Assembly (NCBI RefSeq): GCF_006716185.1
Contig: NZ_VFOP01000001.1
Coordinates: forward strand, 3,782,001-3,846,000
Direction of reading: 5' to 3'
Length of the DNA: 64,000 nt
Source of the DNA: Ornithinicoccus hortensis
GTDB lineage: Bacteria; Actinomycetota; Actinomycetes; Actinomycetales; Dermatophilaceae
Shown here: one piece after another, positions 49,703 to 58,633 of the stretch
Layout: every line of letters starts with the position of its first letter
Position numbering within the stretch: the stretch's first letter is position 1
Position numbers and translations under genes: made by a program
Notes under the pieces: generated by a model
Databases searched by the model: none
What the model saw: only the letters and a program-made list of their open reading frames with translations
Told to the model about the DNA's origin: nothing

Positions 49703-50863
49703 TCACTGCTCGCCGGGTTTGCGGGGGGTGCGGGGGCTGGCGATCTCGGCGACCCCCTCGAACCGGGCCGGCCGGAAGTCGGCGAACCGCGCGTCCTCCC
49801 CGTCACCGAGCACCTCGGCCGCAACGGCCTCGCTGAGGAAGGGGGCCAGGGTCACCCCGCTGTGCGTCGCGACGACATACAGCCAGTCCCGGTCCACGGC
49901 GGGTCCGACCACGGTCAACCCGTCGGCGGGCATCGCGCGCCGTCCCACGAGGACCCGGCGGATCCGGGCTCCGGCGGCCTGCGGCACGACCGCGCGCAAC
50001 CGCTGCAGGAACTCCTCGGCCAGCGGCGAGTCGGGGCCGGGCACCGCCTCCGGGTCGGCCGTGGCGTCGAGGTCCAGGGCCTGCAGCAGCAGCCGCCCGC
50101 CCCCCGACGGCCGCAGGTTCAGCCACGGGGTCGTCACCACCCGGTCCAGGCGCACCGGCACCGGGTCCGTCTCCAGCAGGTAGCCGACCGTCAGGTCGCC
50201 CGGTTCCTGGTAGGTCGCCATCGGGACGCTCGTGCCGGCGAGCGCGGCCAGGTCCGAGGTCCACCGGCCGACGGCCGAGACGACCCGGTCGGCCGCCAGC
50301 ACCGTGCCGTCCGCCAGGGTGACCTGCGCCCCGCCGTCCCCGCCGGAGAGCGCGACGACCTCGTCACCCGTGCGCAGCCGGACCCCCGCGCGCAGGCCCT
50401 GCCCGAGCACGTGCGCCAGGTAGAGCTGCGGGTGGACGAAGGCCTCCTCGCGGAAGTAGGCGACCAGCGCGGCCGCGTCGGGGACGAGCACGTCGGGCAG
50501 CAGGTCGCGGGCCCGGGCGGGGTCGATCTCCTCCACCGGGTAGCCGCGCTCCACCATCCGGTCCATCCGGCCGCGCAGGTGCCGCACGTGGGCCTCGTCG
50601 ACCGCGATCTCCACGTGCCCGCCGGCGCCGAGCCAGTCACTCCCGTCCGCCGCCAGCCGGTGGTGGGCGCGCACCCCCTCGGCGTTGAGCGCGAAGTAGC
50701 TGTCCGGCTCCTTGCCGTTGGAGTTGACCCACGCGTATGACGTGGCGGAGGTGCCCGCGCCGACCGGTCCCCGGTCGACCAGGGTGACCTGCGCGCCGCG
50801 GCGCGCCAGCCCGGTGGCGATCGAGGCCCCGACCACTCCGGCGCCGATGACGACTGTCTGCAT
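49703..50863 (-). CDS. FAD-dependent amine oxidoreductase (DAO family)
   Basis: A 386-residue DAO-family flavoprotein (D-amino-acid, sarcosine or glycine oxidase type). VVIGAGVVGASIATGLARRGAQVTLVD is the dinucleotide fold, followed by GTSATSYAWVNSNG; the C-terminal GRRAMPADGLTVVGPAVDRDWLYVVATHSGVTLAPFLSEAVAAEV is the FAD pyrophosphate region. It oxidises a C-N bond, releasing amine and aldehyde or keto acid. No covalent-FAD cysteine is apparent. It sits last in an operon with a polar amino-acid importer, so the imported compound is its likely substrate. Confidence 0.88.
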   Translation of the reverse strand: MQTVVIGAGVVGASIATGLARRGAQVTLVDRGPVGAGTSATSYAWVNSNGKEPDSYFALNAEGVRAHHRLAADGSDWLGAGGHVEIAVDEAHVRHLRGRMDRMVERGYPVEEIDPARARDLLPDVLVPDAAALVAYFREEAFVHPQLYLAHVLGQGLRAGVRLRTGDEVVALSGGDGGAQVTLADGTVLAADRVVSAVGRWTSDLAALAGTSVPMATYQEPGDLTVGYLLETDPVPVRLDRVVTTPWLNLRPSGGGRLLLQALDLDATADPEAVPGPDSPLAEEFLQRLRAVVPQAAGARIRRVLVGRRAMPADGLTVVGPAVDRDWLYVVATHSGVTLAPFLSEAVAAEVLGDGEDARFADFRPARFEGVAEIASPRTPRKPGEQ

Positions 50864-50889
50864 ACCTGCTCCTCGTTCGGGTTGTGGGG

Positions 50890-51672
50890 TCACAGCACCT
50901 TGCTCAGGAAGTCTTGCGTCCGGCGGTGCTGCGGGTTGACCAGGACGTCCTGGGGCGGGCCCGCCTCGACCACGACGCCGTCGTCCATGAAGACCACGGA
51001 GTCGGCGACCTCGCGGGCGAAGCCCATCTCGTGGGTGACCACGATCATCGTCATGCCGGACCGGGCCAGGTCCTTCATCACGTCCAGCACCTCCCCGACC
51101 AGCTCGGGGTCCAGCGCCGAGGTCGGCTCGTCGAAGAGCATCAGCTTGGGCTCCATCGCCAGCGCGCGGGCGATCGCCACGCGCTGCTGCTGGCCGCCGG
51201 AGAGCGCGCCGGGGTAGGCGTGGCTCTTGTCCGACAGGCCGACCCGCTCGAGCAGGCCCATCGCCCGCTCCTTCACCACCTGGCGGCGCTCACCGCGCAC
51301 CCCGACCGGGGCGGCCATGATATTCTGCAGCACGGTCATGTGCGGGAACAGGTTGAACCGCTGGAACACCATGCCGATCTCGGCCCGCATCCCGGCGACC
51401 TCGGACTCCTTGAGCTCGTAGAGCTTGCCCTGGTGCTCCCGGTAGCCCACCAGCTGGCCGTCCACGGTGAGCCGGCCGGCGCTGATCGTCTCCAGGTGGT
51501 TGATCAACCGGATGAACGTGGTCTTGCCCGACCCGGACGGCCCCAGCAGGGTCATCACCTCGCCGCGGCGGACCTCCAGGTTGATCCCCTTGAGCACCTC
51601 GAGGGTGCCGAAGGACTTGCGGATGTCCTCCGCCCGGACCATGGGGCGATCGGTGCTCTGGGTGTCGGTCAT
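50890..51672 (-). CDS. Polar amino-acid ABC transporter ATP-binding protein
   Basis: A 260-residue ABC ATPase of the GlnQ/HisP type. Walker [10 protein letters not shown] near residue 46, Q-loop [14 protein letters not shown], signature [16 protein letters not shown] and Walker [16 protein letters not shown], then the H-loop VVTHEM. Its ATG overlaps the permease stop (ATGA). It powers uptake through the adjacent permease and lipoprotein. Confidence 0.93.
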   Translation of the reverse strand: MTDTQSTDRPMVRAEDIRKSFGTLEVLKGINLEVRRGEVMTLLGPSGSGKTTFIRLINHLETISAGRLTVDGQLVGYREHQGKLYELKESEVAGMRAEIGMVFQRFNLFPHMTVLQNIMAAPVGVRGERRQVVKERAMGLLERVGLSDKSHAYPGALSGGQQQRVAIARALAMEPKLMLFDEPTSALDPELVGEVLDVMKDLARSGMTMIVVTHEMGFAREVADSVVFMDDGVVVEAGPPQDVLVNPQHRRTQDFLSKVL

Positions 51673-52607
51673 CGCTGCTCCTGCCCCTCGGTCCGGACGC
51701 CGCGGCGTCGTTGCAGCTCGATCAACCGCCGCATCCGCCCGCCGGCCAACCGGTCGCTGCGGCTGTAGTGCCGCTCGATGTAGTACTGCCCCACGGTGAG
51801 CACCGAGGTGACGATGATGTACCAGATCGAGGCGGTGATCAGCAGCGGGATGGTCTCGAAGTTGTCGGCGTAGATGAGCTGCGCGGCATACAGCAGCTCG
51901 GGGAAGGCCAGCACGCTGACCAGCGAGGTCGTCTTCAACATCGAGATGGTGTTGTTGCCGGTCGGCGGGATGATCACCCGCATCGCCTGCGGCAGCACGA
52001 TCTGGCGCAGGATCCGGCCGCGCTTCATGCCCAGCGCCTGGGCGGCCTCGGTCTGTCCCTTGTCGACGGACAGGATGCCGGCCCGCACGATCTCGGCCAT
52101 GTAGGCGCCCTCGTTGAGCCCGAGCCCCAGGATCGCCGCCATGACCGGGGTGATCAGCACGTTCGTGTCGAACTGGACGAACTCGGGACCGAACGGGACG
52201 CCCAGCGAGATCACCGGGTAGAGCGCCGAGATGTAGCCCCAGAAGAGGAGCTGGACGAAGACCGGGGTGCCGCGGAAGAACCACAGGTAGAGCCAGCTGG
52301 TCCAGGACAGCGCCGGGTTGCTGGACAGCCGCATGACCGCCAGGCACACCCCGAGCACCACGCCGAGCACCATGGCGATGGCGGTCAGCTGCAGGGTCTT
52401 GAGCAGGCCGTCCAGGATGCGGACCGAGGTGAAGTACTCCCCGACCACGTCCCAGCCGAAGTTCTCGTTCGTGAGCAGGGTGTTGACCAGCATCGCGGCC
52501 AGGACCGCGATCACCGCGTAGCTGATCCACCGGAACGGGTGGCGCAGCTTCACCACCTTCTGCGCGTGCCCGGCCTGGGTGGCCGGGGTCGTCGAGGCGA
52601 CGGTCAC
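51669..52607 (-). CDS. Polar amino-acid ABC transporter permease
   Basis: A 312-residue HisM/GlnP-type permease. About six membrane helices are seen; [21 protein letters not shown] opens the domain, and the EAA loop [32 protein letters not shown] contacts the ATPase. Only one permease is present, so it should form a homodimer. GTG at 52607; the binding protein lies 35 bp upstream. Confidence 0.93.
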   Translation of the reverse strand: MTVASTTPATQAGHAQKVVKLRHPFRWISYAVIAVLAAMLVNTLLTNENFGWDVVGEYFTSVRILDGLLKTLQLTAIAMVLGVVLGVCLAVMRLSSNPALSWTSWLYLWFFRGTPVFVQLLFWGYISALYPVISLGVPFGPEFVQFDTNVLITPVMAAILGLGLNEGAYMAEIVRAGILSVDKGQTEAAQALGMKRGRILRQIVLPQAMRVIIPPTGNNTISMLKTTSLVSVLAFPELLYAAQLIYADNFETIPLLITASIWYIIVTSVLTVGQYYIERHYSRSDRLAGGRMRRLIELQRRRGVRTEGQEQR

Positions 52608-52641
52608 GGCATACCCCCTCCGGCCGCGGCGGGACCGGACC

Positions 52642-53583
52642 TCACTCCAGCGCCCCGTTGATCTCGGACGCCTCGATCCCGATGTCCTGCAGGTTCCACC
52701 GGGTCAGGATCTCCTCGTAGGCCCCGCTCTCGATGAGCAGGTTGAGGGCGCCGTTGACCGGCTCGACGAGCTCGCTGTCCTTGGGGAAGGCCACGCCGCC
52801 GGGGTTCGGGTTGCGCACCAGCGGGCCGACGACCTCGAAGTCCTCGGGGTTCTTCTGCGCCGCGTCGAGCAGCGGAGGGGCGTCCAGCATGACCCCGTCG
52901 ATCCGCCCGCTCTTCAGCGCGAGCTGGGCCTGCGGGCCGTCCTGGTAGACCTGCGCGGTCGGCGGCTCCTTGCCGTCCTCCTCGCAGCGCGGCCCGTGGG
53001 CCGGCAGGAAGGTGGACTGCTGGAGCGAGCCGCGGATCACGCCGATGTCTACCCCGCAGGCCTCCTCGGAGGTGATCCCCTCCGGGTTGCCCGCCGGCAC
53101 CATGATCATGGTGCCGTTCCAGTAGAAGGTGGCGAAGTCGACGACCTCCTCGCGCTCCTTGGTGTCGCCGATCGAGCCCATCGCCATGTCGACCTTGTGC
53201 GCCTCCAGCGCCGGGATGATGCCGTCGAAGGAGGTCGGAACCATCTCGATCTCCAGCCCCAGCACGTCGCCGATCGCATCGGCCAGGTCCGGCTCGAGGC
53301 CGACCAGGGTCTTCCCGTCGGGGCCCATCGACTCGAACGGCGGGTAGTTCGGGTTGATCGCCATCCGGATGACGCCGGCCTCCTTGAGGTCGTCCGGGAC
53401 CTGGGCGGCCAGTTCCTCGTCGACCTCGATGACCGGGCCGGAGGAGGCAGCGGCCCCGTCCGCCGACGCGTCGGCGCCGTCGGCCGGTTCGTCACTCGGG
53501 GAGGAGCCGAGCCCGCAGGAGGTCAGCAGCAGGGCGGCGGCCAGGGTGAGGCCACCCCGGGACAGGTGGTGGGACAGGGACAT
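52642..53583 (-). CDS. Amino-acid-type solute-binding lipoprotein
   Basis: A 313-residue family 3 extracellular solute-binding protein. The lipobox LLTSCG places the lipidated Cys at about residue 23, after which an Asp/Ala-rich spacer leads to RMAINPNYPPFESMGPDGKTLVGLEPDLADAIGDVLGLE, the hallmark opening. It delivers a small polar amine or amino acid to the permease. ATG at 53583 with AGGAG upstream. First gene of the operon, with a promoter and GntR-like dyad upstream. Confidence 0.92.
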   Translation of the reverse strand: MSLSHHLSRGGLTLAAALLLTSCGLGSSPSDEPADGADASADGAAASSGPVIEVDEELAAQVPDDLKEAGVIRMAINPNYPPFESMGPDGKTLVGLEPDLADAIGDVLGLEIEMVPTSFDGIIPALEAHKVDMAMGSIGDTKEREEVVDFATFYWNGTMIMVPAGNPEGITSEEACGVDIGVIRGSLQQSTFLPAHGPRCEEDGKEPPTAQVYQDGPQAQLALKSGRIDGVMLDAPPLLDAAQKNPEDFEVVGPLVRNPNPGGVAFPKDSELVEPVNGALNLLIESGAYEEILTRWNLQDIGIEASEINGALE

Positions 53584-53595
53584 GCGTTCTCCTCT

Positions 53596-53612
53596 TGTCA
53601 TCTTGTCTGACA
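53596..53612. promoter_or_regulatory. TGTCA-N7-TGACA dyad, GntR operator candidate
   Basis: An inverted repeat between the promoter and start of the binding-protein gene. FCD-type GntR regulators bind similar TTGTC/GACAA dyads; the gntR gene lies at the other end of the cluster. Confidence 0.5.
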
Positions 53613-53619
53613 GTAAGGC

Positions 53620-53649
53620 ACCCTGACACTGGCTCCGGACCGGCGTCAA
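53620..53649 (-). promoter_or_regulatory. Promoter of the amino-acid importer operon
   Basis: On the reverse strand TTGACG and CAGGGT are spaced by 18 bp, ending just before the TGTCA dyad. Confidence 0.5.
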
Positions 53650-53720
53650 GGGACTCCCGGGTCAATTCCTGGCAAAGTCCGACGTTCGCCCGCCCCGGAC
53701 GTCCGGCCTACAGTGGAGTC

Positions 53721-53945
53721 ATGCCGAACCTGTCCGAGGTCGAGATCCGCGACGAGTCCATCCGCCTGGGCCAGCTGCTCAAGCTGGCCAACCTCGTGCA
53801 GGACGGCGCCATGGCCCGGATGGTGATCGAGAACGGCGAGGTGACCGTGGACGGCCAGGTGGTGGTCCGCCGCGGCACCCAGGTGCGTCCCGGCGCGGTG
53901 GTGGGGTATGCCGGGGAGTCAGTCCTCGTGACCAGCGGCGGCTGA
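53721..53945 (+). CDS. S4-domain RNA-binding protein (YbcJ/YaaA-like)
   Basis: A 74-residue stand-alone S4 domain: IRLGQLLKLANLVQDGAMARMVIENGEVTVDGQVVVRRGTQVRPG is the complete alpha-L RNA-binding motif. Relatives bind rRNA or tRNA and act in ribosome-associated tasks. Leaderless: TACAGT lies exactly 6 nt before the ATG. The DinB-like gene begins 3 bp after its stop, so both are probably one transcript. Confidence 0.9.
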   Translation: MPNLSEVEIRDESIRLGQLLKLANLVQDGAMARMVIENGEVTVDGQVVVRRGTQVRPGAVVGYAGESVLVTSGG

Positions 53946-53948
53946 GCG

Positions 53949-54458
53949 GTGGGCCACGGCTCCCACCACGACGCGGGCGCCTTCGGGCAGCCGCTCCGGC
54001 AGCAGTTCGAGGCCTTCCTGGACGAGCACCGCGCGGCGCTGCGCGGCAGCCTCGACGGGCTGACCGAGGAGCAGGCCCGCCGGCAGCTGGTGCCGTCGAA
54101 GACGACCCTGCTCGGGCTGCTGAAGCACGCGACGTTCGTGGAGCAGGTGTGGTTCGACGAGGCCGTCACCGGTCGCTCGAGGTCGCAGATCGGGATCCCG
54201 GAGACCCCTGACGAGTCGTTCGACCTCGCTGAAGACGACACCATCGAGTCGGTATGCCGCGCCCACCAGGAGGCGTGCGCGGCCTCCCGCCGGGCGACGG
54301 CAGACCTCGCCGTCGACGACCTCGTGCACGGCAACCGGCGGGGTGCGCTGCCGCTGCGCTGGGTTTACCTGCACGTGCTGCGCGAGCTGGCCCAGCACTG
54401 CGGCCACGCCGACATCCTGCGCGAGCAGGTCCTGGCCGGCCGGACAGAGCACCCCTAG
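53949..54458 (+). CDS. DinB/DUF664 family protein
   Basis: A 169-residue four-helix-bundle protein of the DinB/DUF664 group. GLTEEQARRQLVPSKTTLLGLLKHATFVEQVWF supplies the first metal His, and HVLRELAQHCGHADILREQ the second and third. Actinobacterial members may use mycothiol as thiol cofactor. GTG start 3 bp after the S4 gene. The reaction is unknown. Confidence 0.88.
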   Translation: MGHGSHHDAGAFGQPLRQQFEAFLDEHRAALRGSLDGLTEEQARRQLVPSKTTLLGLLKHATFVEQVWFDEAVTGRSRSQIGIPETPDESFDLAEDDTIESVCRAHQEACAASRRATADLAVDDLVHGNRRGALPLRWVYLHVLRELAQHCGHADILREQVLAGRTEHP

Positions 54459-54493
54459 GGCCGGGCGGGCCCGGCAGGGGGCCTACCGCACCG

Positions 54494-56689
54494 TCACCCG
54501 TCGTCCACGGTCGCCATGGCCTCCTCGACGGCCGGCACCAGCCGGGCCCGGAGCGGCTCGATCAGGGACATCGCGTAGGTGTTCGTGATGTGCGAGCCCT
54601 GCCGGTAGACCAGCACGTCGCCGATGACCGGTGGGCACTCCTCCAGCGGACAGATCCAGTCGTTCATCGAGATGAAGGTCGCGGTGGGCACCTCCTCGGC
54701 GGCCCGCCGCAGCGGCCGGGTGCCGCTGCCGTCGCCCCGCTCGAAGGTGCACTGCGACACGTCGTCCCGGTGCTCCGAGACGCACTCGTAGACGCTGAGC
54801 TCCCCCGGGGCCGGGGTATCCGCCAGCACGACGACCGGGATGCCGGCCTCACCCAGGTCGGTCCAGTAGTCGACATACCCCTGCGCCATCAGCTCGGTGC
54901 GCTCCGCGTCGGTCCCCTCACCGGCCCGCCCCTTGACCCCGGACACGATGACGACGTCGGGGCGTTCCGGGCCGAGCAGCCGCTCGCGGAGCTGCTCCCC
55001 CCACCGCGCGCAGCTGCCGTCCTCGTCGACCTGCGCCGAGGACCACGGGCACCCGGACCGGTTGTAGGTGCGCACCGCCCACCCCTCCTGGGCACCGATC
55101 TCCTCCAGCACGTCGCCCCACTGCCCGATCTTGGAATCACCGGCCAGCGCCACGACCAGGTCCCCGTCGGGGTCACCGCCGTCGCACCGGATCACCTCGG
55201 TGCTGCCGACCGACCCGGCACAGCCGCGCGGATAGATGCTCGGCACGTCCTCGATCGCCAGCAGCGGGTCCGGGGTGATCGACTCCGGGGTGAGGTCGAT
55301 CTGGTCGATGTCCGGCCCGGCCGCCGCGGGGTCGGCCGGCTGCGTCGGCTCGTCGTCCTCGGCCGGGTCCTCCCGCGGCTCCGCCCTACGGCTCGCCGCG
55401 TCGTCGCCCCCCGCACCCTCGGCCCCCGAGCCACCGGGCACCGCGGCGGTCTCCCCCGCCCCGTCTCCCCGGTCCACCAGGGAGCCCGCCCCCGCCGCGG
55501 GGCCGTCGGCCTGCTCGATGGAGGACTCCATCCCGCGCACCAGGCCGAACCCGGCGCCGGCACCGACGACGGTGCAGGCCGCCCCGACCGCGAGCGCCAG
55601 GACGGGCACCCGCGCCATGACGGCGGCCGTCCGGACCGGGTCCTCCACCAGCACGTAGGTCAATCGGGCAGGGAGGAAGGCGAACAGCGAGATGGCGATC
55701 CCCTGCCAGAGGGCCAGCTCGCCCCACGCCGCCGCAGCCACGACGAGCAACGGCCAGTGCCACAGGTAGAGCGAGTAGGACAGCGCGCCGGTCCCCCGCA
55801 TCGGGGCGCTGCCGAGGAACCGGACCGGCCCACCGGCCCGGGCGTTGAACCCGCCGGCGATCACCGCCGAGGTGCCCAGCGTCGGCAACAGCGCGGCATA
55901 CCCCGGCCAGGCGGTGTCCGTCCCCAGCAGCACGGCCGACCCCAGCAGCGCCAGCACCCCGGCCCAGGCCAGCGCGGTCGCGGCGGTGGGGGTGAGCCGC
56001 TGCCAGGTGGCGGCGGTGAGCGCGACCAGGCTCCCGATCCCGAGCTCCCACAGCCGGGTGGTCGTCACGAAGTAGGCGGTCTGCGGGGACAGCGCGGTCT
56101 GCACCACCGACCAGGTGAGCGAGGCCAGCACGACGACCGCGAGCAGCAGCCCCAGCAGCGGCCGGGTGCGCAGCCCGTGCCGCCGGACCAGCCAGGCGCC
56201 GAGCACCATCAGCAGCGGCCACACGATGTAGAACTGCTCCTCCACCGCCAGCGACCAGTAGTGCTGGACCGGGGAGGCCACCGAGTCCTCGGCCAGGTAG
56301 TCCACGGAGCGGTCGGCCAGCCGCCAGTTGATCAGGTAGACGGCCGAGCCGACGAGGTCGCCGCCGATCTCGGCCCACCGGATCCGCGGGACGAACAGCC
56401 AGGTCAGCACCCCGGTCACGACCAGCACCAGGGACGCCGCGGGCAGCAGCCGTTTGGCGCGCCGGGCGTAGAAGGAGGTCAGCGACACCCGCCCGGAGCG
56501 CTCCACCTCGCGCACCAGCAGGCCGGTGATCAGGAAGCCGGAGATCACGAAGAAGACGTCGACCCCGGCAAAGCCCCCGGGCACGAGGGGCACCCCCGCG
56601 TGGAAGGCCAGCACCATCAGCACCGCGACCGCGCGGAGCCCCTCGATGTCGGGGCGGAAGGATGCGTTCGCCGCCGCTCGGCCAGCCAC
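54494..56689 (-). CDS. OafA-type acyltransferase with C-terminal SGNH domain
   Basis: A 731-residue membrane protein. Residues about 1-345 form the acyltransferase-3 domain with ten to eleven helices (FRPDIEGLRAVAVLMVLAFHAG with the catalytic His; GVDVFFVISGFLITGLL; VEEQFYIVWP). A Pro/Asp/Glu-rich linker follows, then an extracytoplasmic SGNH hydrolase domain with block I ALAGDSKIGQW and the late YRQGSHIT block. It O-acylates surface glycans. Leaderless GTG at 56689: TACAGT 6 nt upstream. A longer frame to 56794 is less likely. Confidence 0.88.
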   Translation of the reverse strand: MAGRAAANASFRPDIEGLRAVAVLMVLAFHAGVPLVPGGFAGVDVFFVISGFLITGLLVREVERSGRVSLTSFYARRAKRLLPAASLVLVVTGVLTWLFVPRIRWAEIGGDLVGSAVYLINWRLADRSVDYLAEDSVASPVQHYWSLAVEEQFYIVWPLLMVLGAWLVRRHGLRTRPLLGLLLAVVVLASLTWSVVQTALSPQTAYFVTTTRLWELGIGSLVALTAATWQRLTPTAATALAWAGVLALLGSAVLLGTDTAWPGYAALLPTLGTSAVIAGGFNARAGGPVRFLGSAPMRGTGALSYSLYLWHWPLLVVAAAAWGELALWQGIAISLFAFLPARLTYVLVEDPVRTAAVMARVPVLALAVGAACTVVGAGAGFGLVRGMESSIEQADGPAAGAGSLVDRGDGAGETAAVPGGSGAEGAGGDDAASRRAEPREDPAEDDEPTQPADPAAAGPDIDQIDLTPESITPDPLLAIEDVPSIYPRGCAGSVGSTEVIRCDGGDPDGDLVVALAGDSKIGQWGDVLEEIGAQEGWAVRTYNRSGCPWSSAQVDEDGSCARWGEQLRERLLGPERPDVVIVSGVKGRAGEGTDAERTELMAQGYVDYWTDLGEAGIPVVVLADTPAPGELSVYECVSEHRDDVSQCTFERGDGSGTRPLRRAAEEVPTATFISMNDWICPLEECPPVIGDVLVYRQGSHITNTYAMSLIEPLRARLVPAVEEAMATVDDG

Positions 56690-56784
56690 CTGCGTACTGT
56701 ACGTCGGCGGGGGGCCAGGACCCGCCCGGCGCACCGCGCGGGTCCCCGGGTGGCGCGACGGGGGTCTTCGCGTCACGCTGGGGT

Positions 56785-57369
56785 ATGCCGACACTCAGCC
56801 ACCGCGACCGGGTCACCCGGGCGATGGAGCAGACCCCGCGGGCGGACTTCCTGCCGCGCGCGGTGCGGCACGCCGCGGCCCGGAACACCGCCCTGCAGAT
56901 CGGCTTCGGGTCGACCTGCTCCCAACCGAGCACCGTGGCCACGATGCTGGAGCTGCTCGAGGTCCGGCCCGGGGACCGGGTGCTCGACGTGGGCGCCGGC
57001 TCCGGGTGGACCACCGCGCTGCTGGCCCGGCTGGCCGGACCGGACGGGTCGGTCCGCGGCACGGAGCGGGTGACCGCGCTGGCCGAGCTGGCCGCGGCCC
57101 GGCTGGTCGACGCGGGCCTGGGCACCGCCCGCATCGACCCGGCGGAACCCGGGGTGCTGGGCGCACCGGACGGCGCGCCCTACGACCGGATCCTGGTGTC
57201 GGCGATGGCACAGACCCTGCCGCAGGCGCTGGTCGACCAGCTCGCCGACGGGGGCCGGATGGTGCTGCCGCTGGCCGGCCGGGTCGTCCGGGTGGACCGG
57301 CACGGGGAGGCGACCCGGGTCACCAGGTCACCGGGGTGGTACCGGTTCGTGCCGCTGGTCGAGCCGTGA
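56785..57369 (+). CDS. Protein-L-isoaspartate O-methyltransferase family protein
   Basis: A 194-residue PCMT. FGSTCSQPSTVATMLELLEVRPGDRVLDVGAGSGWTTALLA includes the family S/T-x-P-x-x-V/T loop and AdoMet motif I, and YDRILVSAMAQTLPQALVDQLADGGRMVLPL is the post-II region. It methylates isoaspartyl residues to start repair of aged proteins; some actinobacterial relatives instead modify RiPP peptides. ATG at 56785. The distance to the right-edge RiPP gene is too large to link them. Confidence 0.87.
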   Translation: MPTLSHRDRVTRAMEQTPRADFLPRAVRHAAARNTALQIGFGSTCSQPSTVATMLELLEVRPGDRVLDVGAGSGWTTALLARLAGPDGSVRGTERVTALAELAAARLVDAGLGTARIDPAEPGVLGAPDGAPYDRILVSAMAQTLPQALVDQLADGGRMVLPLAGRVVRVDRHGEATRVTRSPGWYRFVPLVEP

Positions 57370-57378
57370 CCGGTCCGG

Positions 57379-57672
57379 TCAGGTGTGGTCGGGGTCGACC
57401 AGGTCCTGGTACTCCGGGTGCCGCTCCAGGTAGGCCTGCACGAACGGACAGGTCGGGATGATCCGCAGGTTGTCCTCCCGCAGCTGCTCCAGGGTGCCGC
57501 GGACCAGTGCCCCGCCGACGCCCTTGCCCTCGAACGAGGGGTCGACCTCGGTGTGCGTCAGGTTGATCGTGGTGCCCGAGGTGACATAGGCCAGGATCCC
57601 GGCGACCTCGCCGCCCAGGGACGCCTCGTAGCGGGACTCGGCCGGGTCGTGCGTAACGGTGACCTCACTCAT
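57379..57672 (-). CDS. YjdJ/Gtl3-type small GNAT acetyltransferase
   Basis: A 97-residue minimal GNAT of the N-acetyltransferase YjdJ type, with YEASLGGEVAGILAYVTSG, the HTEVDPSFEGKGVGGALV acetyl-CoA loop and PTCPFVQAYLERHPEYQDLV, whose conserved Cys is the proposed nucleophile. Leaderless: CACAGT lies 6 nt before the ATG. It ends 10 bp from the convergent PCMT gene. Confidence 0.9.
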   Translation of the reverse strand: MSEVTVTHDPAESRYEASLGGEVAGILAYVTSGTTINLTHTEVDPSFEGKGVGGALVRGTLEQLREDNLRIIPTCPFVQAYLERHPEYQDLVDPDHT

Positions 57673-57730
57673 GACCCCACTGTGGCACCTCCCCGGCGGC
57701 GGCGCTGCGCGGGTGGGCAGGTCACGCAGG

Positions 57731-58633
57731 TCAGGAGTCGGCGATCCCGTTGCGCAGGTGGTCCGGGACCTGGGGGCAGTCCGACCCGGCGAGACGTTCG
57801 TCCAAGTTGGAGATCCGCCGGGTCAGCGGCCCACGACTCGCCTCCTCGATGAACTCCTCGCGGTCGATCAGCCAGTAGACCGGTGACCCGCTCTGCGCCT
57901 CGCAGGTCCGCCAGTCGGTCGCCAGGTGGTCGTAGACCTCGGCCCAGTCCTCCTGGGTGAGGTCGGCGTAGGCCCACGCCGGCTGGTTCAGGATGGCGCA
58001 CCGCCGGGCGGCCCAGGCCAGGTCGACGTCGCGCATGTCCTGGACCACCCAGGGCACACCGTCCTGCACCCTGGCCTGGTAGCCCTGCCCGGCGATGCAC
58101 TGCGACATCGCCCCCGGCCAGTCTTCGACCGGGACGGTCTGGGTGTCCGCGGGGTCGATGTCCTTGGGTCGCACCCAGGACAGCCGGTAGCCGTTGGAGT
58201 ACCAGAGCCACTCCAGCTGGTAGACGTAGGCGTCGACGGTGAGCGAGGTGTGCCCCCGCGGACTCCCGAGGAGCCGGACCAGGGTCTCGCTGGGCTCGCC
58301 GTTGGTCCGCTCCAGGGCACCCGCCTCGAGGGCCTCGCGGGCGGCGTCCGTCGCCTCGTGCCCGAGGTCGACGGGCCGGTCGTCGGCCACGCTCTCCCCG
58401 GCGGGGACCGCCTGACCCCCGGAGCGCACGGCCTGGTCCAGCCAGACCGCGCTGCCGCCGATCGCGAGCACGGCGGCCATCGCCCCGGCGACCACCGCGG
58501 TGCGGCGCCGGCGGGTGCGCCGACGGGCCCGCTCGGTCAGCGCCTGGCCGGGGCTGACCACGGGGTCCATCGGCTCGGCCGCCTCGCTGAGCAGGGCGGC
58601 CAGCCGCTGCTCGCCACGCGTGGGGATCCTCAC
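57731..58633 (-). CDS. Membrane-anchored protein paired with an ECF sigma factor
   Basis: A 300-residue protein: cytoplasmic Arg-rich N-terminus (about 1-45), one membrane helix (TAVVAGAMAAVLAIGGSAVWL) and an extracytoplasmic domain with several Trp/Tyr and two likely disulfide Cys pairs. Its GTG overlaps the sigma factor stop (GTGA), the usual arrangement of a sigma factor with a membrane partner. No zinc-binding anti-sigma motif (H-x3-C-x2-C) is seen, so it is not a ZAS-type anti-sigma; regulation of the sigma factor is inference. Confidence 0.7.
   Translation of the reverse strand: MRIPTRGEQRLAALLSEAAEPMDPVVSPGQALTERARRRTRRRRTAVVAGAMAAVLAIGGSAVWLDQAVRSGGQAVPAGESVADDRPVDLGHEATDAAREALEAGALERTNGEPSETLVRLLGSPRGHTSLTVDAYVYQLEWLWYSNGYRLSWVRPKDIDPADTQTVPVEDWPGAMSQCIAGQGYQARVQDGVPWVVQDMRDVDLAWAARRCAILNQPAWAYADLTQEDWAEVYDHLATDWRTCEAQSGSPVYWLIDREEFIEEASRGPLTRRISNLDERLAGSDCPQVPDHLRNGIADS

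Noticed and set aside
54254-57073. A 939-codon open frame on the forward strand
   Set aside because: Antisense to the OafA-type acyltransferase, which has clear motifs.
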